This document shows, piece after piece, positions 50,268 through 59,291 of a DNA stretch of 64,000 nucleotides (position 1 is its first letter; each line of letters starts with the position of its first letter). Origin of the DNA: Angelobacter sp036557225. Lineage in GTDB: Bacteria; Acidobacteriota; Terriglobia; Terriglobales; Acidobacteriaceae. The position numbers and the translations under genes were made by a program. The stretch is taken from assembly GCA_036557225.1 (NCBI GenBank), contig DATBHX010000060.1, forward strand, positions 1-64,000. Reading direction: 5' to 3'. The notes beneath the pieces were generated by a model that was not told where the DNA came from, ran no database searches, and saw only the letters and a list, made by a program, of their open reading frames with translations.

Positions 50268-51937
50268 TGCAACGCTTTATTTCAACCATCTTTCTCCTGC
50301 TGGCCCTTGCCGCGTTTGCTGCAGCGGCTGACACCGCACCGGCGCCTTCGGCCATCGCCACCGACGATCACGGGGATCCCGTACTTAAAGCAATGATCGC
50401 CGAGCTCAAGCGCTCACAGGAAAAGTTGCAGCTGGGGCAGCTGCAGCGTCCGTACTACATTGAGTACCAGGTGAGCGAGCTCCAGGACGCAACCGCCGAC
50501 GCTACGCTGGGCGCCATTCGCGCTGACCAGGTCAACAGCGGACGCCTGGTGCGCGTGGTCGTTCGCATCGGCGACTACAAGCAGGACAGCTATTTCGGTG
50601 AAGGCATGGGCGCGGTTGAGATGATGCCCGTTGACAATCAGGAGCTTGCCCTGCGCCGCCAGCTCTGGCTGGCCACAGACAAAGCTTACAAACAGGCGCT
50701 GACCGGCTATACCGAGAAAGAAGCCGCGCTCAAGAACGTGCAGATTGAAAACGATCTGGTGGATTTTTCTCAGGAGAAGCCCACCCAGTCCGTCCGCGAT
50801 CTGGCCAAAGCCAACGTGGACATGGAAAAGTGGAAGCAGATGCTGCGCTCCACTTCGGATATCTTCCGTGCAGATTCTACGCTTGAAAGCTCCAGCGCCT
50901 ATCTGGGCTTTCGTGTGTTGAACCGCTATTACGTGAACACTGAGGGCACCATCACCCGCAGCGGCCGGTCCGTTTATACGTATGTTTTTTCCGGTGCGGC
51001 GCAGGCCGATGACGGCATGTGGATTGAGCGTAGCCACGGCTGGGTTGTCACCCGCCCTGACGAGCTGCCCAAGCCCGATGAGATCCAGAAAGAGGCGAAC
51101 ACGCTGATCGGCACCTTCAAGGCGCTCGAGAAAGCGCCGCTGGTGGAAGATGATTATCGCGGCCCCGTGCTTTTCTCGGCCGATGCCTCGACCTCATTGT
51201 TTGAACGCCTCATCGTACCCAACATCCTCGGGATCCGTCCTGACCTGGGGAACCCGGCGCGCACCAACGGCGAATTTGCCTCTTATTACAAGGCCCGCGT
51301 GCTTCCGGAGATGTTCACCGTGGTCGACGATCCCATGTTGAAAGAGATTGACCACCAGACGCTGGCTGGAAGTTACAGTGTGGACGATGAAGGCGTGGAG
51401 GCGCAGAAGGTCACCGTGATTGACAAGGGTGTTCTGGCCAACTATCTGCTCGGCCGCCAGCCTATCCGCGACTTTCCCCACTCCAATGGCCACGGCCGCA
51501 CCGCGCTGGCCGGAGCGCCGCGTCCGAGTATTTCCAACCTGATCTTCAAAGCGTCGGATGGCGTTCCGTTTGAAGCGTTGAAGAAAAAGCTGATCGACAT
51601 GTGCAAAGACCAGGGCCGCCCCTACGGCTATTACGTGGAGACCACGGGTCCTCAGCTCTCGCCGCGCCTCTTGTGGCGCGTCTACGTAAATGACGGCCAC
51701 ATGGAACTGGTCCGCGGAGCGGTCTTCAAACAGCTTGACACCCGCGCTCTGCGCAGTGACATTATCGCCGCCGGCAATGATTCGTATGTCTATAACCGTA
51801 CGGAACCGCTGCCCAGCGCCATCGTCGCCCCGTCAGTGCTGTTTGGCGAGCTGGAAATTCAGCGCGCCAACCGCACACGCGAGAAGCTGCCGCAGTATCC
51901 GGCGCCGGCATTAGGCACGGTGACGGCCTCGAATTGA
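50267..51937 (+). CDS. exported TldE/PmbA-like non-catalytic partner
   Basis: The ATG shares one base with the TldD stop (TAATG). The 556-residue protein has a signal peptide (QRFISTIFLLLALAAFAAAAD) and the TldD/PmbA fold. At the position of the active motif it reads LFERLIVPNILG, so HExxxH is missing. This is the expected inactive half of a TldD/TldE complex. Both halves are exported, so the complex would act in the periplasm, a departure from the cytoplasmic enzyme of enterobacteria. Confidence 0.85.
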   Translation: MQRFISTIFLLLALAAFAAAADTAPAPSAIATDDHGDPVLKAMIAELKRSQEKLQLGQLQRPYYIEYQVSELQDATADATLGAIRADQVNSGRLVRVVVRIGDYKQDSYFGEGMGAVEMMPVDNQELALRRQLWLATDKAYKQALTGYTEKEAALKNVQIENDLVDFSQEKPTQSVRDLAKANVDMEKWKQMLRSTSDIFRADSTLESSSAYLGFRVLNRYYVNTEGTITRSGRSVYTYVFSGAAQADDGMWIERSHGWVVTRPDELPKPDEIQKEANTLIGTFKALEKAPLVEDDYRGPVLFSADASTSLFERLIVPNILGIRPDLGNPARTNGEFASYYKARVLPEMFTVVDDPMLKEIDHQTLAGSYSVDDEGVEAQKVTVIDKGVLANYLLGRQPIRDFPHSNGHGRTALAGAPRPSISNLIFKASDGVPFEALKKKLIDMCKDQGRPYGYYVETTGPQLSPRLLWRVYVNDGHMELVRGAVFKQLDTRALRSDIIAAGNDSYVYNRTEPLPSAIVAPSVLFGELEIQRANRTREKLPQYPAPALGTVTASN

Positions 51938-51965
51938 TATTCCGAGCGTAGCGAGGAATCCCTCT

Positions 51966-52006
51966 AGCCGCGATTCTCCTCATGGAGGACCGCGGCTTCT
52001 TCTTGT
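51966..52006 (+). terminator. intrinsic terminator after the TldD/TldE pair
   Basis: AGCCGCG..TCTCC (51966-51979) pairs with GGAG..CGCGGCT (to 51997) around a TCAT loop and is followed by TCTTCTTGTT. It stands 28 bases after the stop at 51937. Outside it, GAGGAATCCCT (51954-51964) and AGGGATTCCTC (52036-52046) form a further inverted pair. Confidence 0.7.
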
Positions 52007-52075
52007 TAACGTGGCTTTGACAAACCATTTACCATAGGGATTCCTCGCACCTTGGTGCTCGGAACAAGAGAACCC

Positions 52076-54025
52076 ATGGGCCGCATTCACGTCCTTCCCG
52101 AACACGTTGCCAACAAGATCGCCGCCGGCGAGGTGGTGGAGCGCCCCGCCTCCGTTCTCAAGGAGCTGCTGGAAAACTCGCTCGATGCCGGCGCCTCGCG
52201 CATTCGCGTGCAGATAGAGGGCGGCGGCAAGAAGCTGATCCAGGTTACCGACAATGGCTGCGGCATGGTGCGGGACGACGCGCTGCTGGCCTTCGAACGC
52301 CACGCGACTTCAAAAATCCAGAACGCCGACGACCTGCTGAACATTCACACCCTGGGCTTTCGCGGTGAAGCGCTGCCTTCAATCGCTTCGGTCGCCCGCG
52401 TGCTGCTGGAAACGCGCGCCCCTGACGAGCCCGGCGGAACCGTGGTCGAGATCGCGGGCGGCAAGATTCTCCGCGTGGAAGAAGCCGGCCTGCCGCAAGG
52501 AACCTCTCTGGCCGTGCGCGATCTCTTCTTCAACACCCCGGCGCGAAAGAAATTCCTTAAGGCCGAATCCACCGAGCTTTCACACATCGCCTCGCTGGTC
52601 ACACACTACGCGTTGGCGCATCCGGAAAAACATTTTGAGCTGCACTCGGCCACCGAGGCCATGTTGATTGCCGCGCCTGTAGCCTCGCACTCGGACCGCA
52701 TCTACCAGATCTTCGGCCGCGAAACGCTCGACCAGCTCGTTCCGCTGGCAGCGACCATGAAGCTTGATCGCGTCGGCATCCCTGAGCCTCCGCCCTGGCG
52801 GCGCGATGAAGACTACGCGCCGCGCACGCCCGGTGACATCCGCGTGCATGGCTTTATCTCCAAGCCCGAGCTGCAGAAGCTGAACCGCAACTCGATTTTT
52901 GTCTTCGTCAACGGCCGCCTCATCCGTGACCGCCTGGTACAGCACGCGCTCACGGAAGGCTATCGCAACATCCTTCCGCCCACGGTCTTTCCTGTGGTTC
53001 TGCTCTTCATCGAGCTGCCGCATGAGGAAGTCGATGCCAACGTGCATCCATCCAAGACCGAAGTCCGTTTCCGGCAGCACTCGCTGGTGCATGACTTCGT
53101 GCGCGAATCCGTTCGTGCCGCGCTGATGAAGGCGCGTCCGGTGCCGGAGTTCACGCGCGAGATCACCGCCCAGCCAACGGCTTCTCCTGGTCTGAGCCCC
53201 GGCGCCGCCATGGCCGCAGCCCAAGGCGACTTTGCTCTGCAGCCGCAAACGCAGCCGCCGGTCAACGAGCGCCTGCAATTTGCCGGCGCGCCAATCGCGC
53301 TGGAAGGGAACATGACGATCAGCGGGTTTGGTCCAGTGCCTGCTCCCACTATGGCCCAGCCTGTGACAGTCAACGGCCACGCCGACGCGTGCGGCAACAT
53401 CTTACCGGACGAGCCGCAGGAAATCGTCGACCAGCTTGCGCTTGCCAGCCTGAAACCGCTGGGCCAGGTGCGCGACTCATTCATCCTCGCCGTTAATCCT
53501 GATGGATTGTGGATCATCGACCAGCACGTGGCGCATGAGCGTGTGCTGTTTGAACGGATCCTGCGCGAGCGCGCGCAGAACAGCCCATCGCACGAGGGCC
53601 AGCGCCTGCTCATGCCGCTCATCGTAGAGCTGACTCCCGGCCAGCAGGCGGTATTCACGGAGATCTCTGAAGAGCTCCAGCGCAACGGGTTTGAAGTTGA
53701 TCTCTTCGGCACGCGCACCATCGCCGTGAAGACGGCGCCCGGCGGCGTCCGTCCGGCCGAGGTGGAAAAAATGCTGATCGAGTTGCTCGATCAGTTTCAG
53801 CAGGAAGAACAAGCGCTCAACCTGGATAAGATCCGCGCCCGGATCGCCGCCAGCATCGCCTGCCATGCCGCCATCAAGATCAACATGCCGCTGGAACAGA
53901 ACAAGATGGAGTGGCTGCTGCAGGAGCTGGCGAAGACCGAGTGTCCCATGAGCTGTCCACACGGGCGGCCGGTGGTGCTGCGGTATTCTGTCAAGGAGAT
54001 ACAGAAGGCGTTCAAGCGGATCTAG
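52076..54025 (+). CDS. mutL: DNA mismatch repair protein MutL
   Basis: ATG 52076 gives 649 residues. The GHKL ATPase motifs are present: ENSLDAGAS, DNGCGM, TLGFRGEAL and GTSLAVRDLFFNTPARKKFL. The C-terminal domain has DQHVAHERV (482-490), the metal-binding motif of the latent endonuclease of MutL from bacteria lacking MutH, and also CPHGRP. A Pro-rich linker (about 350-440) joins the two. The gene acts as the coordinator and nickase of mismatch repair. mutS is not in the window. A frame beginning at 52052 adds eight residues from a repeat. Confidence 0.95.
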   Translation: MGRIHVLPEHVANKIAAGEVVERPASVLKELLENSLDAGASRIRVQIEGGGKKLIQVTDNGCGMVRDDALLAFERHATSKIQNADDLLNIHTLGFRGEALPSIASVARVLLETRAPDEPGGTVVEIAGGKILRVEEAGLPQGTSLAVRDLFFNTPARKKFLKAESTELSHIASLVTHYALAHPEKHFELHSATEAMLIAAPVASHSDRIYQIFGRETLDQLVPLAATMKLDRVGIPEPPPWRRDEDYAPRTPGDIRVHGFISKPELQKLNRNSIFVFVNGRLIRDRLVQHALTEGYRNILPPTVFPVVLLFIELPHEEVDANVHPSKTEVRFRQHSLVHDFVRESVRAALMKARPVPEFTREITAQPTASPGLSPGAAMAAAQGDFALQPQTQPPVNERLQFAGAPIALEGNMTISGFGPVPAPTMAQPVTVNGHADACGNILPDEPQEIVDQLALASLKPLGQVRDSFILAVNPDGLWIIDQHVAHERVLFERILRERAQNSPSHEGQRLLMPLIVELTPGQQAVFTEISEELQRNGFEVDLFGTRTIAVKTAPGGVRPAEVEKMLIELLDQFQQEEQALNLDKIRARIAASIACHAAIKINMPLEQNKMEWLLQELAKTECPMSCPHGRPVVLRYSVKEIQKAFKRI

Positions 54026-54054
54026 CCGCCTGGAAAGTTCCTGCGGTGCGCGCT

Positions 54055-55746
54055 CTAAGATCCTGGTTTTGTTTTGGAAGGCGTCTGATTGACGCGATGT
54101 TCAGGCTGCGGAATAGATAGACCGTTGGCAAGTTCGCTGGCAACGGGATAAAGGCCGGTGTTATTGTAGAGCCATTTCAGGTCAGCAAGACGCTCAGGAC
54201 AAGCAGCCGGCGGATCGCCGGTGGATTTTGCAAACAGGATAGTGCTTCCACTGCTTGCAAAGAACTGCTTTCCATTCCTTGCCACTGCTCTGATATCGTA
54301 CGCGGCCACATCTTTCTCGACCGGCGCTTCTTGTGTCCGCAGGGTGATGAGCACGCTGATATCCGCCGGGCCAGATTGCTCCACGCTGAAACCGGACTTC
54401 TTCAACGCAGATGGAAGCTCCTCAGCAAACCGGCTGGACGCGGCCATATCGCTCTTCGGGTCAAGACGCACGGTCCGTACGTCGGGATATTTTGCGCGTA
54501 TCTGGGACGCTACATTGGCCGCGGATTGGGTGAAAAGATCGTCGAAAAGATCGAGGTTCGCGCCAGTGGTGAGGGATGCGCATGAACTGATCTCTTGCCG
54601 CCCGGCTGGGCTTGTGACGCGCGTTTGCAACACGCCCAGACTAAGGTTTGTGCGTTCGCGCTGAGTGTGGATTTCTCCATGGACTACCGCGTCCGCTTCC
54701 GGGGCGCTGCCCGATTCCGCGATGCCATTGTTCTCCAGTTCAGCGTGGAGGAGGCCAGAAAAATGGCGAACGAGTTTGGGGTCTCCCTTGAGGTCCAGAA
54801 AAACCCGGGAGACTTGAGATGGGTGGTTGGAGTACTTGGAATAGTCGATAAGATTAGATGTGATTTGTAACGCCTTGAGATACTCGAGCGCTGCGCCCCT
54901 GCGCGCCTGAGCCACCACGGCGAAAATAACGACCAGTGCCGCCGCGGAATTTCGCAGTACCCGGTATTGCCTGCCGGCTTGCTCCGTAGGCGCTCGGAAA
55001 GTGGGGGCTAACAGCGCCCCGATCACGAGACCGCCCAGTATCCCACCGATATGACCGGCGTAGTCTGTATGCTTTGACAAAGGACTCCAGAGCAATTCAA
55101 TCGGCATTAAGAAAATAATCCATAGCAGCATGTTTCGGATATCGCGCCGGGAAAGAGTGAGCCTGCCGAAGCACAGCAGGGCGATCAGCACTCCGGCTTG
55201 ACCGTAGATTGCGCCGGATGCGCCTGCCGAATTGAGTATTGGGCGCCAGCCCAGGCTGAAGATGTCGCATGCCGCGCCTGTGAGGAGATAGATGGCAAAT
55301 GCTTGCGTACGAGTAAAAAGGCGGTCGATATACCTGCCGAGCCCCCACAGGAACAGCATATTCATGGCGAGGTGAAGAAAATTCAAATGCACGAACATGG
55401 ATGTAATGACGCGCCAGAACTGGCCGCTCAACGTCAAGGGACCGAAGTTGCTTCCCCACGTTCGTAACAGCTCTGAATCAAAGTTCTCAAAGATGCGAGT
55501 ATTGAGGAATTGTTCTGTTCCGGTCGTGTAGATGCTATGGGCCAGCATTGCGTAGAAAACCAGCGTGTTGGCGATGATCAAAAGAGATGTAGTCGAAATC
55601 TGCTTTCTGCCTGGAGGAGTCGCCGGGACGGAAGCTCCCGGTAGTTCGGGTGGCGCGGGCATTTCCGGGGACGATGCACCTGATTCTTGCGGAGCAGGAG
55701 AGGGCGCAGCGGCGGCTGGGCCGTTGAAGTTCTCTGGGATGGACAT
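54055..55746 (-). CDS. rhomboid intramembrane serine protease with long unknown C-terminal domain
   Basis: The 563-residue protein has a Pro/Ala-rich cytoplasmic start (about 1-48). Six or seven membrane segments with rhomboid motifs follow: HLNFLHLAMNMLFLWGLG, catalytic GASGAIYG (S177) and YAGHIGGILGG (H232). From about residue 290 a soluble domain of some 270 residues follows (DVRTVRLDPKSDMAASSRFAEELPSALKKSGFSVEQS) that I cannot assign. Rhomboids cut transmembrane helices. The tail may bind the substrate or sense a signal. The gene is convergent with mutL. Confidence 0.87.
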   Translation of the reverse strand: MSIPENFNGPAAAAPSPAPQESGASSPEMPAPPELPGASVPATPPGRKQISTTSLLIIANTLVFYAMLAHSIYTTGTEQFLNTRIFENFDSELLRTWGSNFGPLTLSGQFWRVITSMFVHLNFLHLAMNMLFLWGLGRYIDRLFTRTQAFAIYLLTGAACDIFSLGWRPILNSAGASGAIYGQAGVLIALLCFGRLTLSRRDIRNMLLWIIFLMPIELLWSPLSKHTDYAGHIGGILGGLVIGALLAPTFRAPTEQAGRQYRVLRNSAAALVVIFAVVAQARRGAALEYLKALQITSNLIDYSKYSNHPSQVSRVFLDLKGDPKLVRHFSGLLHAELENNGIAESGSAPEADAVVHGEIHTQRERTNLSLGVLQTRVTSPAGRQEISSCASLTTGANLDLFDDLFTQSAANVASQIRAKYPDVRTVRLDPKSDMAASSRFAEELPSALKKSGFSVEQSGPADISVLITLRTQEAPVEKDVAAYDIRAVARNGKQFFASSGSTILFAKSTGDPPAACPERLADLKWLYNNTGLYPVASELANGLSIPQPEHRVNQTPSKTKPGS

Positions 55747-55903
55747 GGCTGGCTATTGTAAAGCGAGGACCCCCTGTATCGGCATAAAAGTCCGATGCTT
55801 TCGTTTCTGGTGGGTTATCGTGTAAAAGATTAAAGAGCGTTGAGATTGCAATAAAGTTGCGGCAACAGATTCCGAGTAAGCACAAAGTCTCCTTCCATCG
55901 CAC

Positions 55904-56770
55904 ATGACTGAACAGGAACTTACCGATCAACGAACAGCGAACTGGCGCACCGGCGGCAACGCAATGGTCACCATTGAAGACGCGCGCAGCTTCATCGAAT
56001 CCGTCGGTCTCTGCCCCATGTATCCGGAACGCACGCTGCCCGTGATGCCAAGTTTCATCGGCGCCTTTTCCGGTTCTGCCACCGGACTACCCGACGCAAA
56101 GCGTGCCTTCTCCGATCCGCGGGCGCAGCAGGCCACCGATCTGCTGGTCCGGTTGCTGCGCGAAAAATCGGCCTATGAGTTGAAACTGGCTGGCGATGTC
56201 ACGCTGATCAGCTCGGCTCCCCTGTTTCCATTCTTTTATGCCTTAATCAGCGATCGCACTCCGAAAGCTCCGCCTAAAACCAAGGCCCATGGCGCAGCGG
56301 TTTCAGAACTTGCCGCCCGTGTCTTTGCCGCCCTGCAGGAACATGGGCCTCTCAGCAAAGGGCACCTGCAGAGGCGCGTTGGAGGCGAACCCAGCCTGAC
56401 GGCCCTGGATCGGGCGCTGGAAGAACTTTGGTCCATTCTCAAGATCACGCGCGTCGATTACAACGCCAACGACGGAGCGCAGTGGGATGTCCTCTATCGC
56501 TGGGCGCCGCAGCCGGTCAAGGAGGGCATACAGATTTCGCAGCCTGAGGCCATTTCCGCGCTGGTCAGCAAATATCTTGAAGCGGTGGTTGCAGCCGACC
56601 AGGAAGAGATTGAGCAACTCTTCTCCCATTTTTCCTCGCGTTCCAAGATCCGCGAAGCCGTCAATGCGCTGTTGCAGGCGCGTGAACTGAGCTTCGTGAC
56701 CATTGGCAGCCGGACGCTGATTCGCATGACCCCTCCACCCGAGCCGCAGCGGAGACGCAGCCATGGATGA
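55904..56770 (+). CDS. AlkZ-related winged-helix protein
   Basis: The 288-residue product has VTIEDARSFIESVGLCPMYPERTLPVMPSFIGAF near the start and FPFFYALISDR. Later comes RVFAALQEHGPLSKGHLQRRVGGEPSLTALDRALEELWSILKITRVDY. It resembles proteins annotated as AlkZ-related or winged-helix DNA glycosylase-like. AlkZ itself unhooks interstrand crosslinks using a QxQ motif, which I do not see here, so activity is uncertain. The stop overlaps the cmk start by eight bases, indicating coupling. Confidence 0.62.
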   Translation: MTEQELTDQRTANWRTGGNAMVTIEDARSFIESVGLCPMYPERTLPVMPSFIGAFSGSATGLPDAKRAFSDPRAQQATDLLVRLLREKSAYELKLAGDVTLISSAPLFPFFYALISDRTPKAPPKTKAHGAAVSELAARVFAALQEHGPLSKGHLQRRVGGEPSLTALDRALEELWSILKITRVDYNANDGAQWDVLYRWAPQPVKEGIQISQPEAISALVSKYLEAVVAADQEEIEQLFSHFSSRSKIREAVNALLQARELSFVTIGSRTLIRMTPPPEPQRRRSHG

Positions 56771-57497
56771 TGGTATGGGCCGCGCGCAGGCCGCTCCCAG
56801 CCACGCCGAGTCTGGCCGGACAAAAATCGTGATTGCCATCGATGGCCCTGCCGGATCGGGCAAAAGCACGCTGGCTTCTCTGCTGGCGCGCAGATACAGC
56901 TATATCAACATCGAAACCGGCGCCATGTATCGCGCGCTGGCGCTCAAAGCGATCGAGAGTGGCGTCCCGTTCGGCGATGCCGTGACGCTGGCAGCGCTGG
57001 CGCAGCAGTCGCAGATCGAACTGGTTCCCACCGCGGAGGGCAATCGCGTGCGGCTCGATGGCGTGGATGTTACCGAGCGCCTGCGCAGCCAGGAAGTGAC
57101 GGAAGCAGCTTCCAAAGTTTCTATTCATCCTCCGGTGCGGGAATGGATGGTGGCCAGCCAGCGCAAATTGGGCGCGGGCGGCGGCATTGTGATGGAAGGC
57201 CGCGATATCGGCACCAAAGTTTTTCCCGACGCCGAAATCAAAATCTTTCTCGACGCGGCGCCGGAGGTTCGCGGTACCCGGCGATTCCTGCAGAGCCCCG
57301 TATCGGAGGAGCACGCGGTGGCGGTGCTGGCGGAGCTGCGCGCGCGTGACCAGCGCGACCGCGAGCGCGCCAATTCACCTCTTGTGCCTGCGCCAGACGC
57401 GGTGCAAATCGACTCCACCTACCTCACGCTCGATCAGGTGCTGGCCCGCGCCATTGAATTGATTGACGCGAAACTGTCAGCAATCTCCACGAAATGA
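56763..57497 (+). CDS. cmk: (d)CMP kinase
   Basis: The 244-residue protein has the P-loop GPAGSGKST (28-36), INIETGAMYRALAL and VMEGRDIGTKVFPDAEIKIFL with the conserved GRDIG. Late in the chain it has RDQRDRERANSPLVPAPDAVQIDST. It phosphorylates CMP and dCMP for nucleotide recycling. The N-terminal 20 residues before the P-loop are longer than usual. A 9-base perfect hairpin follows the stop. Confidence 0.94.
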   Translation: MDDGMGRAQAAPSHAESGRTKIVIAIDGPAGSGKSTLASLLARRYSYINIETGAMYRALALKAIESGVPFGDAVTLAALAQQSQIELVPTAEGNRVRLDGVDVTERLRSQEVTEAASKVSIHPPVREWMVASQRKLGAGGGIVMEGRDIGTKVFPDAEIKIFLDAAPEVRGTRRFLQSPVSEEHAVAVLAELRARDQRDRERANSPLVPAPDAVQIDSTYLTLDQVLARAIELIDAKLSAISTK

Positions 57498-57499
57498 GA

Positions 57500-57525
57500 C
57501 AGGCACAGCGAACAGACTGTGCCTG
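57500..57525. terminator. hairpin between convergent cmk and DUF4097 genes
   Basis: CAGGCACAG (57500-57508) and CTGTGCCTG (57517-57525) form a perfect 9-base stem with an 8-base loop, followed by AGGTTTAA. It stands three bases after the cmk stop and before the reverse-strand gene end at 57562. Confidence 0.65.
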
Positions 57526-57561
57526 AGGTTTAACCCTGCAATCGCCTGCGATCAGCCAGGG

Positions 57562-58938
57562 CTACTGTTTGCGAATCTGAATCGTTCCGCGGTCGGCGCG
57601 CAGGCGGATATCCGGGCCGCCCTTGCCCACGGTCCCGCGCGCTGTGCCATCGCGGCCGCTGTTGTCAACTTTTAAGCTGAAGTCGCTCACGTCAATGTTG
57701 CCGTTGGTGCTTTGGGCATCCAGCCGGAAGTTCGCACTCTCGGGAAGATCAAGCTCGATTCCACCATGAACGTTGCTGATATCGATGGCGCCCAGCGGCG
57801 CTTTGGTTTTCAGTTCCACTACGCCATTGCGGTTCTCGACGGAAACCTCTCCGGAAACGTCTTCCAGATGGACCTCATTGGAACGCGTATTCAGTTTCAC
57901 CGGGCCGGAGAGGGAAGTGGCGCGTACATCGCCGTGGCCCATGTTGATTTCGCCATCGAGCTTGGCGAGTTGCAGGTCAGTGCGGACTGATTTCAAGTGC
58001 AGGCGCTGGCTGATGTGAGCAAGCTGAAGGTTGCCATTGTATCCGGCGTTGAAGTCAAGGGTGCCGCTGATGTCGGAAATATTGCCGTCGTCTACAGAGC
58101 CCTCCACCTGAACGTTGCCGGTAATATTTTTGGCCGTCACATCGCCGTCCAGCCGCAGTGTGGCGTTGCCCTTGATCTGCTCGACGCTGGCGTTGCCGTG
58201 GTCGGTTGCCAGATCAACGTTGCCTTCGCGCTCGGTCACGCTGAGATTGCCGCGGCGCGTCGCCAGGGAGAGCGCGGCCTGTTTGGGCAATTGCAGGTCC
58301 AGATCAAAGCGGGCGCGTTCAAAATCGCCGCCTGTAAGGTCCAGAAGCCATATGTCACCCTGCTGTGTAAATTTCGGACGGGTGGATTCATTCAAACGGT
58401 CGGCGCTGCCCTGGGAATCGGTGCGCAGGGTCTTGTGGACCACAGCATGGGCCTGGCCATCTTCGCTGGCTGTGACGCTGATGTCGCCCTGGTTGCAGAG
58501 GATTTTGATCTGGCTGCCTCCGGTCAGTGGCTGGGCAAAATTGTCAGTGAACTCGTAGCGATTGTCGAAGGGATCCCAGTTCCAATTCCAATCGTTGCCG
58601 AGGTTGCCCATGTCCAAGTCTTTCGTTTTGCTGAAACCCATCCCAATGATGATGAAGAATACAAGAAAGACAATGCCGCCACCGCCCAGACGTGGCGTGG
58701 GTTCGCCACGTTGGCGGGCCCACAAATATTCGCCCAGCTTGATAACCCCCCAGAGGATCAGCAACAGCGGCCAGTAATGCGCAAACCACAAGCGCAAACC
58801 CTGCGCCGGAATGACGCCGGTGGTGCGCAACAGAAAAAGCACACCAAGAGTGATCAGTACCAACGGGCCGAAAATGGAGCGCGGTCGCGGTTGATAGTAC
58901 GAAGGCGGTGGCGGCGGTACAGGACTGGGTGTGCTCAT
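57562..58938 (-). CDS. membrane protein with LiaF-like segments and DUF4097 beta-helix domain
   Basis: The 458-residue product has a Pro-rich start and three hydrophobic segments (about 24-110) of the kind in LiaI/LiaF-like proteins (DUF5668). A right-handed beta-helix of DUF4097 repeats follows (LSVTEREGNVDLATDHGNASVEQIKGNATLRLDGDV...). It is the last gene of the sigma factor operon and overlaps the previous one by ATGA. Such proteins appear to report or respond to envelope stress, but a direct biochemical role is not known. Confidence 0.8.
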   Translation of the reverse strand: MSTPSPVPPPPPSYYQPRPRSIFGPLVLITLGVLFLLRTTGVIPAQGLRLWFAHYWPLLLILWGVIKLGEYLWARQRGEPTPRLGGGGIVFLVFFIIIGMGFSKTKDLDMGNLGNDWNWNWDPFDNRYEFTDNFAQPLTGGSQIKILCNQGDISVTASEDGQAHAVVHKTLRTDSQGSADRLNESTRPKFTQQGDIWLLDLTGGDFERARFDLDLQLPKQAALSLATRRGNLSVTEREGNVDLATDHGNASVEQIKGNATLRLDGDVTAKNITGNVQVEGSVDDGNISDISGTLDFNAGYNGNLQLAHISQRLHLKSVRTDLQLAKLDGEINMGHGDVRATSLSGPVKLNTRSNEVHLEDVSGEVSVENRNGVVELKTKAPLGAIDISNVHGGIELDLPESANFRLDAQSTNGNIDVSDFSLKVDNSGRDGTARGTVGKGGPDIRLRADRGTIQIRKQ

Positions 58939-59291
58939 GGCTTCACCTGCGGATCATTGGAATTGGAATCGGGTGGCGGTGGCGGCGTCGGCGATGCTGG
59001 ACCGGGGCCGCTCGTCCACTGCTGCGGGTTTTGGTACTGTTGGGGCGGTGGTATCTGCCCCGTTTGCCATTGGGGATCAATGTGGCCTTCTGTCGAGCCG
59101 GTGCGCTGGATCAACAACATGCAGCCAATTACCAAGAGCAGCACAGCAGGAAGCAGATTTCCGCTGCGGCCGAAGTGAAATCGGTCGAACATGAAGACAA
59201 CTCCCAGCGTGATGAGGATCACCGCACCCATCAGCGAGTGCGCGCGGCAGCGTACACACGGGCAATTACGATTTCTGATGTAGCCGTTCAT
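58935..59291 (-). CDS. small LiaF-like membrane protein
   Basis: The 118-residue protein begins MNGYIRNRNCPCVRCRAHSLMGAVILITLGVVFMF. It has two hydrophobic segments and a Pro/Gln/Ser-rich tail. It has a C-x-C-x-x-C start and overlaps both neighbours by four bases (ATGA at each junction). Its segments resemble those of the larger neighbours, suggesting duplication within the operon. Function is unknown, probably within an envelope-stress system. Confidence 0.68.
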   Translation of the reverse strand: MNGYIRNRNCPCVRCRAHSLMGAVILITLGVVFMFDRFHFGRSGNLLPAVLLLVIGCMLLIQRTGSTEGHIDPQWQTGQIPPPQQYQNPQQWTSGPGPASPTPPPPPDSNSNDPQVKP

